Counted from the stretch's first letter, positions 33,939 to 43,974 are shown. The stretch: 64,000 nt of DNA from Candidatus Roseilinea sp. (GCA_025998955.1 AP024676.1:1426001-1490000), one strand, 5' to 3'. Numbers and translations are program-made. Notes: generated by a model from the letters alone, not told the origin.

Positions 33939-34117
33939 GCGAACCTCCGATGGGCGCCTATCCGGCGCCCGAACATTCACCGCGGACGTACGCCCGCGTC
34001 ATTGTAGCAACGCTCGCTGAGGAAGTCGGCGCGGGGTGCATTTCAAAACGGGTGAATGCGGACCGACCGGCGATGATATTCGCCTCGGTCTGCCAGATTC
34101 GCGCCTGAGCACGCGCG

Positions 34118-34708
34118 TCACCTGGTCGAAACGCGCCGATACGTCAACCAGGCCGATGGCCGCCCGCGCGCCGAGTCCTGGCCATCCGCACGGGCGACCG
34201 GCGCCAGCTCCGGCGCGAAGCACGCCAAGTCCGCTTCGAAAATGCCGCTGCGCTTCGACCGCGCATCATCCTTGAACATGACGTAGAGCAGGAAGGTCCC
34301 GTCGGGTGCAAGCAGGCGCTTCACGTTGCGCGCGTAGGCCGGCCGGCTACCCACCGGCAGGCCGTGAAAGCAGCCGATGTCGAGGATCAGGTCGAATGGG
34401 CCGGTGAGGTCGTTCAAGCGAGTCACGTCGCCGAGGCGCAGATCGGCCTGCACGCCGGCTGCGCGCGCTTTACGCCTGGCCGCGAGGATGGCCTGGACGG
34501 CGAAATCAACGCCGGTCACGCGCCAGCCATGGCGCGCCAGCGTGACGACGTTCGTGCCTGTGCCGCAGCCCAAGTCGAGCGCGCGTCCAGGTGGATGCGC
34601 CTCGATGAACGCAAGCAATTCCGGCGGCGAGACGCCTGTATCCCAAGGCGGCCGTTCGCGGCGCAGATACCAGCGGTTGAATTCGAACCAGCGCTTGAGA
34701 CGATCCAT
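34118..34708 (-). CDS. SAM-dependent methyltransferase, class I
   Basis: A 196-residue Rossmann methyltransferase. Motif I is LDLGCGTGTNVVTLARHGW, motif II is TGVDFAVQAILAARRKA, the adenine-contacting acidic residue is in LRLGDVTRLND, and motif IV is FDLILDIGCFHGLP. The N-terminal WDTGVSPPELLAFIE is characteristic of the small UbiE/TehB-like group. The substrate is unknown and the neighbours are unrelated. Confidence 0.87.
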   Translation of the reverse strand: MDRLKRWFEFNRWYLRRERPPWDTGVSPPELLAFIEAHPPGRALDLGCGTGTNVVTLARHGWRVTGVDFAVQAILAARRKARAAGVQADLRLGDVTRLNDLTGPFDLILDIGCFHGLPVGSRPAYARNVKRLLAPDGTFLLYVMFKDDARSKRSGIFEADLACFAPELAPVARADGQDSARGRPSAWLTYRRVSTR

Positions 34709-34822
34709 CGCTCATCAGCCTCTCAGATGACTCCCCTACACTCACCCAACTTGCGGAGCAGATTCCTAACATGTACCGCGCAGTCGTTTGTCGTAGATTC
34801 CAAGGATCATCACGGCTTTTGG

Positions 34823-34915
34823 CCGTCATTCCCGCGAAAGCGGGAATCCAGCCTCGTGTTGCCCCTGGATGCCCACTCTCTGCCGCCGCAGGGACAAGCC
34901 ACGCGGGCATGACGG
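34823..34915. repeat. Palindromic REP-like element (93 bp)
   Basis: Bounded by near-perfect terminal inverted repeats ccgtcattcccgc (34823-34835) and gcgggcatgacgg (34903-34915), 12 of 13 matching. Inside the left end a hairpin attcccgc-gaaa-gcgggaat (34828-34847) has a GNRA-type loop. This resembles the ccgtcattcccgcgaaagcg palindromic repeats found scattered in many bacterial genomes. It lies upstream of the membrane-protein gene at 34983. Confidence 0.6.
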
Positions 34916-34982
34916 TTCAGTGATTCGAGAAGCCCGCATCAATTCGGAACATACGCTAGACTTCCAAAGACAACACACTCGC

Positions 34983-35375
34983 ATGAACCAAGCCAGCAAC
35001 TCCCTCGCCTCGAACGAAGCCTGCTTCAACATCGGCCCCAAGGAGCGGCAAAAGCGACTCATCATCGGAATCGCCGGGATTACCGTCGGTGTGATTGCAT
35101 TCGTGCTGATGCGCGCGGTGACTGCGCCGTGGTGGGCGAACTTGGCACTGCTGCCGATCTTCTTTGCCGGCGCCAGCGGCTTGATCCAGTGGCGCGAGAA
35201 GACCTGTGTGGCCTTCGCCAGCCGGGGGGTGCGTAACCTAGACAAGGGTATCGAGCCGATCAACGACGAGGCCGAGAAGCAGGCGCTGCGCGAACGCGCC
35301 GCAAAGATACGCCTGAAGTCGTTCGCCTTCGGCGCGCTCGCGACGGCCTTCGCCATCGTCCTGTCCGTGATTTGA
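34983..35375 (+). CDS. Small polytopic membrane protein, unknown
   Basis: A 130-residue protein starting MNQASNSLASNEACFNIGPK. It has three hydrophobic segments (about 28-47, 53-70 and 112-128) and the conserved-looking block LIQWREKTCVAFASRGVRNL between the second and third. The pattern recalls DUF2892-type inner-membrane proteins, but this is a guess. The open frame extends upstream through the palindromic repeat; the ATG at 34983 is the better start. Its TGA overlaps the ATG of the ACP phosphodiesterase gene (TGATG), so they form an operon. Confidence 0.6.
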   Translation: MNQASNSLASNEACFNIGPKERQKRLIIGIAGITVGVIAFVLMRAVTAPWWANLALLPIFFAGASGLIQWREKTCVAFASRGVRNLDKGIEPINDEAEKQALRERAAKIRLKSFAFGALATAFAIVLSVI

Positions 35376-35974
35376 TGAACTGGCTTGCCCATCTCTTTCT
35401 GTCCGATGACGACGTCGAGCATCGCATCGGCAACGTCATCGCAGATTGGGTGAAGGGCGAGGCACGCGCGCAGTTCAGCCCCGGCATCCAGCGCGGGTTC
35501 GCCAGCCATCGCTTGATTGACGTTTATACCGACGTACACCCGATTGTCGCACGCAGCAAGGCGCGTATCGAAGCGCCGTTCAAGCGCTACGCCGCCGTGT
35601 TGGTGGACGTGTTTTACGATCACTTCCTCGCAGTGGACTGGGATCGCTACTGCGCGACGCCGCTGCGCGAATGGACTGCCGGCGTATATGCGCAATTCGC
35701 GGCATACTGGCATCGGCTTCCAGATCAGGCGCGTATGGGCTTGCAGCGGATGGCGCATGACGACTGGCTGGGGTCATATGTCACCCTCGACGGCATCGAA
35801 GCCATCCTGCGCCGCATGTCACGCCGGCTGAGCCGGCCCAACCTGCTTGGCGAGGCCGCATGGCAACTGAGCGCACACTACGCCGACCTGCGCGCCGACT
35901 TTCACGCGTTCTTCCCCGAATTGCAGGCTTACGCGCGAGCGGTCCAAGCTGAAAGGGACGATCGGACTGCATAG
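35375..35974 (+). CDS. Acyl carrier protein phosphodiesterase family (AcpH-like)
   Basis: A 199-residue HD-like metal hydrolase family that removes the 4'-phosphopantetheine arm from acyl carrier protein. It begins with the hallmark MNWLAHLFLSDDDVEHRIGN and continues with GFASHRLIDVYTDVHPIVAR, LVDVFYDHFLAVDWDRY and the C-terminal LHxxFPELQ-like HAFFPELQAY. Length matches the family. Translation is probably coupled to the membrane protein upstream by the TGATG overlap. Confidence 0.85.
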   Translation: MNWLAHLFLSDDDVEHRIGNVIADWVKGEARAQFSPGIQRGFASHRLIDVYTDVHPIVARSKARIEAPFKRYAAVLVDVFYDHFLAVDWDRYCATPLREWTAGVYAQFAAYWHRLPDQARMGLQRMAHDDWLGSYVTLDGIEAILRRMSRRLSRPNLLGEAAWQLSAHYADLRADFHAFFPELQAYARAVQAERDDRTA

Positions 35975-36000
35975 GCAGATCCAAAATTTTCAAAGCGCCC

Positions 36001-36915
36001 TTAAGGTTTTAGCGCAGCCATCATCGCAGCCATCTCTGCCGTGATCACAGCTACGATTTCCCCTGCCCCACCCCGCGCGAGCAGGTCCTCGCCGCGCAGC
36101 GGACGGCCGAACGTTACCGATGGCGCCACCGGCGTGCGCTCGCGTTGGCGCATATGAACGTTTAACTGAATCGCAGCTGCCGCGCGCTCGCGATCTTTCG
36201 GGTTTCGCCGCAGCCGCGCCAGAGGGTTACGCAGCGTCCAAGGCAAGATTACCCCATGCACCAGCGTCGGCACAACGTGCACTGCAGGCACGCGCCGGAC
36301 GAACAGGCCGAGGCTCGGCGACCACGTGCGCAGCGACTCGATCGCTCCCGGCATGCAAGCCGGATCGGGTTCGATGCGCCCGGCAGGGTTGATGAACAGC
36401 GCGCCGCCGTGCTCCAGGTGACGCGCAACCTGTCGAACGACGGCGAAGCGGTCACCTTCCGCCGCCGGAACGGTGATCAGGTGGGCGAACACGTTGGGCA
36501 ATGCACGCACAAACGGGCGGTCGTTTGCGACAACTTTGAGATCGCGGCGGGGGATGGCGCTGAAGCAGGCGAGCGACTCCGACATGCCGGCGTGGTTGGC
36601 TGCGAAGATCACCGGGCCTTGCATCGGCACATGCTCCGAGCCGGCGACGTGTAAGCCGCGCGTGTGCCGCAAGAGAAATTCGCGCGATGCGGTTTGCAGC
36701 CCGGCCTCGCCGACGCGCCGGTCGAAGTCCATCACCAGGCGGGTGAAGCGCTCCGCTTGTGGCCACAGCAACCGCTCCAGAGTCGGCCGAATCCAGCGCA
36801 CCTGCGCCAGTCCGAAGTTGTCGAGTAAATCCTGCAAGTTGATGCGCGTCAGCGCCTGATCGCGCGCAGCATCGTCGCATAGGCGGCCGGCCAAGGTGGC
36901 TTGAGCGGTTGGCAT
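36001..36915 (-). CDS. PlsC-like 1-acyl-glycerol-phosphate acyltransferase family
   Basis: A 304-residue membrane-associated acyltransferase of the PlsC type. The catalytic block reads VIFAANHAGMSES, that is H-x4-E rather than the usual H-x4-D. The substrate-binding region follows (DRPFVRALPNVFAHLITVPA, GGALFINPAGRIEPDPACM) with the family Pro/Gly pattern. No strong membrane helix is visible. The Asp-to-Glu change is tolerated in some relatives, but activity cannot be assumed. It is convergent with the ACP phosphodiesterase gene. Confidence 0.72.
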   Translation of the reverse strand: MPTAQATLAGRLCDDAARDQALTRINLQDLLDNFGLAQVRWIRPTLERLLWPQAERFTRLVMDFDRRVGEAGLQTASREFLLRHTRGLHVAGSEHVPMQGPVIFAANHAGMSESLACFSAIPRRDLKVVANDRPFVRALPNVFAHLITVPAAEGDRFAVVRQVARHLEHGGALFINPAGRIEPDPACMPGAIESLRTWSPSLGLFVRRVPAVHVVPTLVHGVILPWTLRNPLARLRRNPKDRERAAAAIQLNVHMRQRERTPVAPSVTFGRPLRGEDLLARGGAGEIVAVITAEMAAMMAALKP

Positions 36916-36985
36916 ATAGCGGTGATTCTAGGTCGAATGACTGAGGCGCGGCTGATAGAGCAAACGGATGGCATATCATGCGCCC

Positions 36986-38560
36986 ATGACCGAGGAAAAA
37001 GCTCTGCAAGTGCGCCCCAACACAGACCGGCTGTGGCGCCCCAGCCTGATCGTGTTCATCAGCAATGCATGCATCATGACAATCGAACTCGTCGCCGGGC
37101 GCCTGATCGCGCCGTTCGTCGGCGTATCGATCTACACATGGACCAGCGTGATCGGCGTGATCCTGGCCGGTATCAGCATCGGCAACTACATCGGCGGCAA
37201 GCTGGCCGACCGCTTCGCCTCGCGGCGGCTGCTGGGTGCGGCGTTCATCCTGGCCGGCCTCGCCAGCGTGAGCGTGCTGGCCACGGTTGGCGCGATCGGC
37301 GAGCGTGGCCTGCCCGCGCTGGCGTGGATGCCGCTCGTGGGACGCATGCTGCTCTTCGTTACGGCGATCTTCCTGCTGCCCAGCATCCTGCTTGGCGTGA
37401 TCTCGCCGATCGTCGTCAAGCTCTCGCTGCAAGACCTGGATAGCAGCGGCAGCACGGTCGGGCGCATCTACGCCGCATCGGCGCTGGGCAGCATCGTCGG
37501 CACTTTCGCCACCGGCTATGTGCTGATCTCGCTCTTCGGCACGCGCGCCATCCTGCTGGGCATCGGCGCCGTGTTAATCGCGATGGGGCTGCTGTTCGGG
37601 CGATGGTTGCGTGGCGCAGCGAAGCCGGCCCTGGCGAGCGCCGTGCCGTTGATCGCCGCAAGCGCACTGGCCGCCGGACCGCTGCAAGCGACGCTGCGCG
37701 GCCCCTGCTTGCGCGAAACCGACTATTTCTGCATCCGCGTGCGCGACGAAACGCGCGACGACGGCGAGACCTATCGCGTGCTGACGCTCGACCGGCTGGT
37801 GCACAGCTACGTCTCGCTCGGTGACCCGCGTCGGCTGGTGTATGGCTACGAGCAGGTCGGTGCGGAAGTGCTCGGATACATGGAACGGGAGTATGACCGG
37901 ATTGATGCGTTCTTCATCGGCGGCGGGGGATACACCCTGCCGCGCTACCTTGAGGTTGCACATCCCCGCTCGATCATCGAGGTGGCCGAAATTGACCCCG
38001 GCGTCACTGAAGTCGCGCACCAGATGCTCGGTCTGCCGAGGAGCACGAAGATCAAGACGACCAACCAGGATGCGCGCTTGTTTCTGTTGGGACTCAATCC
38101 GGCGCGGCGCTACAACTTGATCGTCGGCGACGCGTTCAACGACTTCTCGGTGCCCTACCACCTGACCACCCACGAGTTCAACCAGCTCGTACGCCGGCAT
38201 CTGACCGACGACGGCATCTACATGCTCAACTTGATTGACGGTGGCGAGCTACCGTTCGTTTCGGCCATGCTGCGCACGCTCAGCCTGACGTTCGACTGGA
38301 TCTATTTCGTGCCGGTCGGCCGGCGCTGGACCGACGTGACGCGCAACACGTTCATCGTGCTGGCTTCGCCTCAACCGATCAACGTCGAGCGACTGCGCAG
38401 CTTCGATGGCGGCGACGGCGTGCGCAACATCAACCAGTGGATCGTCACACCGGAGGAGCGCGAGCGCATCATGGCGATGGGCGACGGCACGATTCTGACC
38501 GACGACTACGTGCCGACCGACAACCTGCTCGCGCCGATGTTCGAGACGGCGGCGCGCTAG
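36986..38560 (+). CDS. Membrane-fused spermidine-synthase-like protein
   Basis: About 524 residues in two halves. Residues about 15-220 hold six or seven membrane helices with MFS-like loops (GKLADRFASRRLLG). Residues about 225-510 are a spermidine-synthase-like Rossmann domain with the GGGGY motif (FIGGGGYTLPRYLE), the acidic EVAEIDPGVTEVA, DARLFLLG and IVGDAFNDFSVPYHLTT. Such fusions are common in bacteria; most have no proven aminopropyltransferase activity. The polyamine-site residues are incomplete, so the substrate is open. ATG 36968 is an alternative start six codons upstream. Confidence 0.83.
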   Translation: MTEEKALQVRPNTDRLWRPSLIVFISNACIMTIELVAGRLIAPFVGVSIYTWTSVIGVILAGISIGNYIGGKLADRFASRRLLGAAFILAGLASVSVLATVGAIGERGLPALAWMPLVGRMLLFVTAIFLLPSILLGVISPIVVKLSLQDLDSSGSTVGRIYAASALGSIVGTFATGYVLISLFGTRAILLGIGAVLIAMGLLFGRWLRGAAKPALASAVPLIAASALAAGPLQATLRGPCLRETDYFCIRVRDETRDDGETYRVLTLDRLVHSYVSLGDPRRLVYGYEQVGAEVLGYMEREYDRIDAFFIGGGGYTLPRYLEVAHPRSIIEVAEIDPGVTEVAHQMLGLPRSTKIKTTNQDARLFLLGLNPARRYNLIVGDAFNDFSVPYHLTTHEFNQLVRRHLTDDGIYMLNLIDGGELPFVSAMLRTLSLTFDWIYFVPVGRRWTDVTRNTFIVLASPQPINVERLRSFDGGDGVRNINQWIVTPEERERIMAMGDGTILTDDYVPTDNLLAPMFETAAR

Positions 38561-39202
38561 TCAGAGCGTGATCAGCCCGAGCTTCGCGGCCCGGCTCACC
38601 GCCTCGGTGCGGCTGGCGACGCCGAGCTTGGCGTAGATGGAGGAGAGGTGGAATTTGATCGTGGACTCGCTCACCCCCAACTCGTGCGCGATGAGTTTGC
38701 TCGGCAGGCCACGGCTCACCCACTCCAGCACCTCGACTTCGCGCGGCGTGAGCGGATGTTTCGGTTCGGCTTCCTCCGTTTGGCCGACCTGCAGCGTGGT
38801 CGGTGAGATGAGTTGATCGGCCAGGTGCGTCGGCAGTGCGATCATCCCATGTATAGCAGCCAGCACGGCGGCATGGAGTTCTTCCGCCGAGGCGTCGGCC
38901 GGCGCGACGCCCCACCCGCGCAACGGCAACGCGCGCAGTGTTTCGGGTGCCGCGGCGTCGTCGGTCAGCACCACGATGCTCTGCGCGCGCCCACCGGACA
39001 ACGCACCGGCCAGTGGCAAAAGCTGATCAGGATCGGTCAACAAGAACAGGTCGGCATCCAGAGGCGCCCGATCATGCGCAATTGCGGGCACCTCACCGAT
39101 GATCTCCCATGCCGGCTCGACCTGCGCAAGCAGCGCCCGCAGGCCGGCCCGCAGCGCAGGCGTGGGGGCAACGATGAAGACGCGCGGCATGGACGGTGAC
39201 AA
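38561..39202 (-). CDS. LuxR/NarL-type regulator with degenerate receiver
   Basis: A 213-residue response-regulator-like protein. Residues 1-125 fold like a receiver, but the phosphoacceptor position reads DLFLLTDPD, with Thr where Asp is expected, so it is probably not phosphorylated. Residues about 148-210 form the LuxR helix-turn-helix: LTPREVEVLEWVSRGLPSKL followed by GVSESTIKFHLSSIYAKLGV. No histidine kinase is adjacent. It lies downstream of the protease operon, separated by a hairpin terminator. Confidence 0.85.
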   Translation of the reverse strand: MSPSMPRVFIVAPTPALRAGLRALLAQVEPAWEIIGEVPAIAHDRAPLDADLFLLTDPDQLLPLAGALSGGRAQSIVVLTDDAAAPETLRALPLRGWGVAPADASAEELHAAVLAAIHGMIALPTHLADQLISPTTLQVGQTEEAEPKHPLTPREVEVLEWVSRGLPSKLIAHELGVSESTIKFHLSSIYAKLGVASRTEAVSRAAKLGLITL

Positions 39203-39210
39203 GCAAACTC

Positions 39211-39231
39211 CCGAAGTCCTTGAGACTTCGG
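39211..39231 (-). terminator. Hairpin after the protease operon
   Basis: Perfect 8-base arms ccgaagtc (39211-39218) and gacttcgg (39224-39231) with a 5-base loop, placed between the second protease stop and the LuxR-type start. Only a weak T-rich tail follows on the minus strand. Confidence 0.5.
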
Positions 39232-39240
39232 CAGTCTACT

Positions 39241-39870
39241 TCACAGCAGGCTGCCGGCAGCAACCCATTCGGCGACGATGTGGCTGGGGATGGCCACGCT
39301 GAGGTCGCCGCCAAAGATCATCGCGTTGATGCCGATGACGGCGCCGGTCGCATTCAGCAACGGACCGCCGCTGTTGCCCGGCGCCAGCAACACATCCGAG
39401 CGGATATACGGCGCCGTGCGCCCCATCCCACGCACCGGCAGGCTACCCAAGCCGCTGATGATGCCGGAGGTGACAACGCCGGTCTGTCCCCACGGGTTGC
39501 CGATGGCGAAGACGAGTTCGCCCACCCGCAGCCGGGTGGAGTCGCCGATGCGCGCCGCCGGCAATCCGCCCATGTTCACGCCGAGCAACGCCAGGTCGAG
39601 CTGAGCGTCGCCGGCCAGCACCTGGGCTGTGAAACTGCGGTCGTCCGCGGTGACCACGCGCAGGCCGGCGCCGTTGCGGCGCGCTACGCCGGCCACGACG
39701 TGCGCATTGGTGATGATCTCGCTATGAGCAGCCTCGCTCCGCCAGATCACGCCCGCGCCGATGCCCCGCCCGCCACTGTGGATCTGCACGACGCAGGCTT
39801 TGGCAACCTCGATAGCATCGGCAAACGCGCGAGCCATCGCCGATGAAAATGGCTTCATCGCTCCGCTCAA
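39241..39870 (-). CDS. Trypsin-like serine protease, HtrA type without PDZ
   Basis: A 209-residue S1C-type protease. The catalytic triad is readable: His in SEIITNAHVVAG, Asp in AQLDLALLGVNMG, Ser in LLAPGNSGGPLLN. There is no PDZ domain and no signal peptide, so it may act in the cytoplasm or be exported by another route. Its ATG overlaps the stop of the PDZ-containing protease gene (ATGA), so the two are co-translated and may form a mixed complex. Confidence 0.85.
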   Translation of the reverse strand: MSGAMKPFSSAMARAFADAIEVAKACVVQIHSGGRGIGAGVIWRSEAAHSEIITNAHVVAGVARRNGAGLRVVTADDRSFTAQVLAGDAQLDLALLGVNMGGLPAARIGDSTRLRVGELVFAIGNPWGQTGVVTSGIISGLGSLPVRGMGRTAPYIRSDVLLAPGNSGGPLLNATGAVIGINAMIFGGDLSVAIPSHIVAEWVAAGSLL

Positions 39871-40784
39871 CTCTTTTGACCGACGACCACGGTGAGCGTC
39901 TGTGCGACGCCGCCGCGACTCACGCGAACGGCAACCGGCTTGCCCACGCGGTCGCCGTGCAGGGCTGCCATCAGATCGTCGGCGTCGTTGATGGGCTGGC
40001 CCTCGACCGCGAGCAGGATGTCGCCGATGAGCAGGCCTCCCTTCTCCGCGGGGCTGTTCTCTTCCACGCGCACGACGAGCAGACCATACTCCTGCGCCTC
40101 GCTGCGCTGGGCCGGCGGCAGCTTGACCTGCTGGCTGACGATGCCGAGATAGCCGCGTTTGACGTAGCCTTGCTTCGTAAGCGTGTTGGCCACTTTCAGG
40201 GCGATGTCCATGGGAATGACGAGCGCGGCGCCTCGCCCGAATACGCCGCCCGGTCCTCGGCTGAAGCCGGTGGTCAGCAGCCCGAATGCCGCGCCTGTGA
40301 CATCCACCAGAGCGCCGCCGCTGAAGCCGGGATAGGGTGTGGCGTCGGTTTGGATGTATCGCTCTAGAGTCGCGCCGATGCGTCCCGTGCGCATCGGCCC
40401 GCCGATCTTGCTCACCACACCTAGGCTGGCCATTACGCCATCGGAGGACGGCCGGCCGACGGCCAGCGCGAGCTGTCCTATGCGCGCCGTGGCAGCTGCG
40501 GTGGCGGCCGGCACGCCCAGCGCCTGCACGCGCAGTACGGCCAGGTCAGTCGAAGCGTCGCGCCCGACGATTTGCGCGCCCAGGACGCGGTTGTCGTGCG
40601 TTTGCACGGTCAGGTTATCTTCGCGCTCCAGCACGTGATCGGCGGTCAGCACCAGGTCGGCGGCGTAGGCGATGCCGGTCGCGGGTTGGCGTGGCCGGCC
40701 GTTCACCATGACGAGCGACTGAGCGATGCGCTCGACGGCGTCGGCCATTTGGCCGGAGAGCGCGTTGAGTAGATTGGCGTCCAT
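39867..40784 (-). CDS. HtrA/DegP-like serine protease with PDZ domain
   Basis: About 305 residues: a protease domain with His in DLVLTADHVLER, Asp in DASTDLAVLRVQA and Ser in PYPGFSGGALVDV, followed by one PDZ domain (residues about 210-300, GYLGIVSQQVKLP and ENSPAEKGGLLIGDIL). The Ser motif is GFSGG rather than GNSGG. No signal peptide is seen. The ATG at 40784 is preceded by AGGAGG at a long 12-base spacing. The frame is open to 40838. These proteins usually deal with misfolded proteins under stress. Confidence 0.85.
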   Translation of the reverse strand: MDANLLNALSGQMADAVERIAQSLVMVNGRPRQPATGIAYAADLVLTADHVLEREDNLTVQTHDNRVLGAQIVGRDASTDLAVLRVQALGVPAATAAATARIGQLALAVGRPSSDGVMASLGVVSKIGGPMRTGRIGATLERYIQTDATPYPGFSGGALVDVTGAAFGLLTTGFSRGPGGVFGRGAALVIPMDIALKVANTLTKQGYVKRGYLGIVSQQVKLPPAQRSEAQEYGLLVVRVEENSPAEKGGLLIGDILLAVEGQPINDADDLMAALHGDRVGKPVAVRVSRGGVAQTLTVVVGQKS

Positions 40785-40937
40785 AAGTGTGACATTCCTC
40801 CTGCCATCCGTCAGAACTTTGCTTGGATCGGATAGCAATCTGCTACGGAGGATAGACCATCACACTCATCGCAGCTACTCGACGTAAGTATAGTTGGGGC
40901 TAATCGTTCGGCGAGAGACTGGACGCCACTCATTCGT

Positions 40938-43810
40938 TCAGCGCGCGTGGATAGTCGCCACGATCTTCTGAATTGAGTATAGGTCGCCTACAGTCCAGGG
41001 GCGATCGAGCCATTTGCGCAGATTTGCCTGAGTATCTCCTGCAATGTAGGCCCGCGCGAGAAAGTGAGACCAGCCGGTCCAAGGCAATAGGAACGAGGTC
41101 TCGCCGTGCTCGGCGTGCACGCCAGCGCGCGTGAGATACCACCACAATACGCCGTTGCCCGTTTGTTTGCCATTCAGGTAATTCAGCGCTGCACCGCCGG
41201 TCTGCTCACGCAAGAACCGGCCGACCTCCGGCGTCATCCCGAAGAATACAGGGAGAGAGTATCCGGTGGGGAGGTCACGCGGATCGAGATAATCGCGCTC
41301 TGCTCGCTTGGCGTACGCATCGAAGTTCGTCGGCCCCATGCCGGCGCTCATCGCGCTCACGGCGGTTGACACGCCGGCTGACACATCGGCCTCCATCACG
41401 CCAGCGCAGGCGCGTTCGCGCAGCGCCCTGGCTAGGCGCGCATAGCCAATTGCCCCGGCGATGTCGGAGTAGAAGCGCATCGTCCCCCTGCGCGCGTTGA
41501 ATAGCGCTTTCGCCTGCGGCCAGCTCGCGCATGCATAGGCCCAGTCGCCGCTATTCTTGGCCCACAGCCACACAGCGTAGATCGCGCTGATATTCGCGCC
41601 CACAGGTGGCCAGTTATTCAACTGACTACGGAACGGCACCTCGTATCTTTCTCGCGCTACGCCCTGAGTCAGCCACGCACCCCCGTATGGCAAATCGAGA
41701 AGCGGTGGATAACGCTTCATTTCCGCAGCGACGTAGGCTCGCACATCGGCTTGTAACTGCGCATCCAGATAAGGGTAGGCCTGCGCCATAGTAAGCAGCA
41801 ACTCGCCAGGGTCGTGCCAGAAGAGGTTGCCGTACGCGCCGACACCAATCTGAGCTACGCAAAAATGCTCACCACCGCAGTTCGAAGCGTTATAGGGCCA
41901 CACGCGCGTGCTACTGAAGCCCCGCTCGAGGTAAAAAGGAAGCAAGTGCTGGCCGTTCGCCAGTTGCAGCATAGCGCGAACCTCAGCGCGTAGACGCTCG
42001 ACCAAGTCGTCCGGCGGATTGCCTACCGGGGTCGTTAGATCAGCGTCAACGTAATGGGTGAGAGGAACACTGGTGTTCACCATAGGGATCATCACGCGCT
42101 GACCTGCATTGACGACGTTCGATAAGTCGGTCGAGCTAGGCGCAGGGGGCACAGCCTCGGCAGTCGCCGGCGGAGCCGGTGATTGCCACACTCTAGGTGC
42201 GCCGCACTCACCTGACTTGACCCCGGCTAATCCGCCTTCAATCACACGCCAATACAGCATGTTGTTGGCAATCACTACGCGCTGCGCGACATGCCATCGG
42301 TAACACGGGGCCAGGGAAAAGGATAGGCCGGTCCCGATCCGCTCAACGGGAAGAACGGATTAGGCCCGCCGGGGCCACAGATATTGCCATCGTAGCACTC
42401 TGGCCACACGTTAGATACATTACCTACGTGTACGAGTTGTCCTGTGCGCACATTCAATCCACCCAAACGCTCCCAGTTATCTACGAACAGAATGTCTCCC
42501 CCCATGGTCAGCATGGCGGGTTCATCTGAGGTCATGCGGAACTCTGCGTTGTATGAGGGGTAATTCAACTGGCGCAAACCGACGATATCGAGTGTCGCCA
42601 GACTCATTCGTCCCAGCTCAGCATCATATTTGCTGCTCACATGCACCGCGCCACCATCCGTTTGGATGCCGTGACGAGCGCGATACGTGACGTAGACTTC
42701 TTGCCCACGAATCACCGGAACATTGGGAAGATCATTGTTTCCGTAGGTATACAGCACAGGAGCTATACCGAGCAGCTCACCGGTCGTCTCGTTGAGCACA
42801 AAGAACGTCTGCTTGCTCGGCTGCACGGCCAGATAGTTGACGATCTTGGGACGCACTTTGGCCCAGTCTGCCGTCCAGTCGGTTTCACGCGGGCCGGCGG
42901 AGTCCATCACGGCATCACCCTCTCGCAGCAACTGGTGGAAGAAATACAAGGGTTGTGAGCGATAGATCACCGCCCCACCCGCAACCACAGGGTAACGCTC
43001 CGCGAGGCTCTGTCCCTGCAGCCGCCTGCGCCAAGCCGGTGTACCCGTTTGGGCGTTGACGGCAATCGCCTCGATGGCCTCGCTGCCCAATTACACCCGC
43101 GACCCGTCGCTGCTCAGCGCGGGCGTGGTGAGTACGGGCGCACCGGCGTCGAAGACCCATTGGATCACACCATCGCTAGCGCGCAGCGCCGTCAACTTGC
43201 CAGAGGTCGAAGCGACGTAGGCCCATCCACGTGCCGCGTCAATCAACGGTGCAGTAGCGCTCGGACCGGTTGCAGTCTTCCACAACTGAGCCCCGTTGGC
43301 AGCATTCAACGCATATGTGAAGCCGTCGTGTGAGGAGAAAATCACGGCATCGGCCAACACGCCGGCGGAATGACGGATCGGGCCGCCAGTTTGCACCCTC
43401 CACAACTCTACGCCGGTCGTTGCATCCCGCGCATACATCGCACCATCCATGCCGCCGATGAATAACCGGCCGGCAGAGACGACCGGCTGGGCGCGAGAGG
43501 CCATGGGCACGCCGTACCACTTCCACGCGTAGCAGTAGGGCGGATTAATCTGCTGCGGCGAATAATTCGTGCGTTGGGCATCGCGACCTAACTGTGGCCA
43601 GTCAGCCGGAGAAAAGGTGTTGACTTCGCGCACCTGCACGGTGTGAACTGCTGGAAGACGAACCGACGGATGTGCATTGCGATGTTGTGTTGTTTGCAGC
43701 GCGAGCATCGCAGACGACAACAAAATAGTTGTCACCACCGCGCGTGCTCTGTGCCAGGAAGGCTGAGTATGCGTCCAAGAATCCCTTACTTTTGTGTAAA
43801 GCTCATTCAT
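40938..43810 (-). pseudogene. PQQ-type beta-propeller + helical-toroid protein, broken by a stop and a frameshift
   Basis: Three adjacent pieces make one long protein of about 950 residues. The start at 43810 ([12 protein letters not shown]) leads into a membrane anchor and PQQ/BamB-like propeller repeats ([55 protein letters not shown]). An in-frame TAA at 43091-43093 interrupts SSDGSRV[20 protein letters not shown], where Tyr would fit. Propeller sequence continues to about 42300, where the frame shifts by one base near a GGGG run and continues as [17 protein letters not shown]. The last 445 residues form a separate helical, probably alpha/alpha-barrel domain (LPFYLERGFSSTRVWPYN, GNLFWHDPGELLLTMAQAY, LLDLPYGGAWLTQG). 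Either a decayed gene or assembly errors. Confidence 0.7.
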
Positions 43811-43974
43811 ACGAGCGATCCCCGGTTGAACCGAGCGTAGCACCAACCAGGCGCATAGATCTGCCGGGTGGGAAGGCCAAGTACAAGATAAACGACCATC
43901 TGCCAAGCAGCACGACGCCGCGCCTACAATCCGCTGCGTAGGCGAAGCGGTTACAAATCTCCTCACGAGAGACC

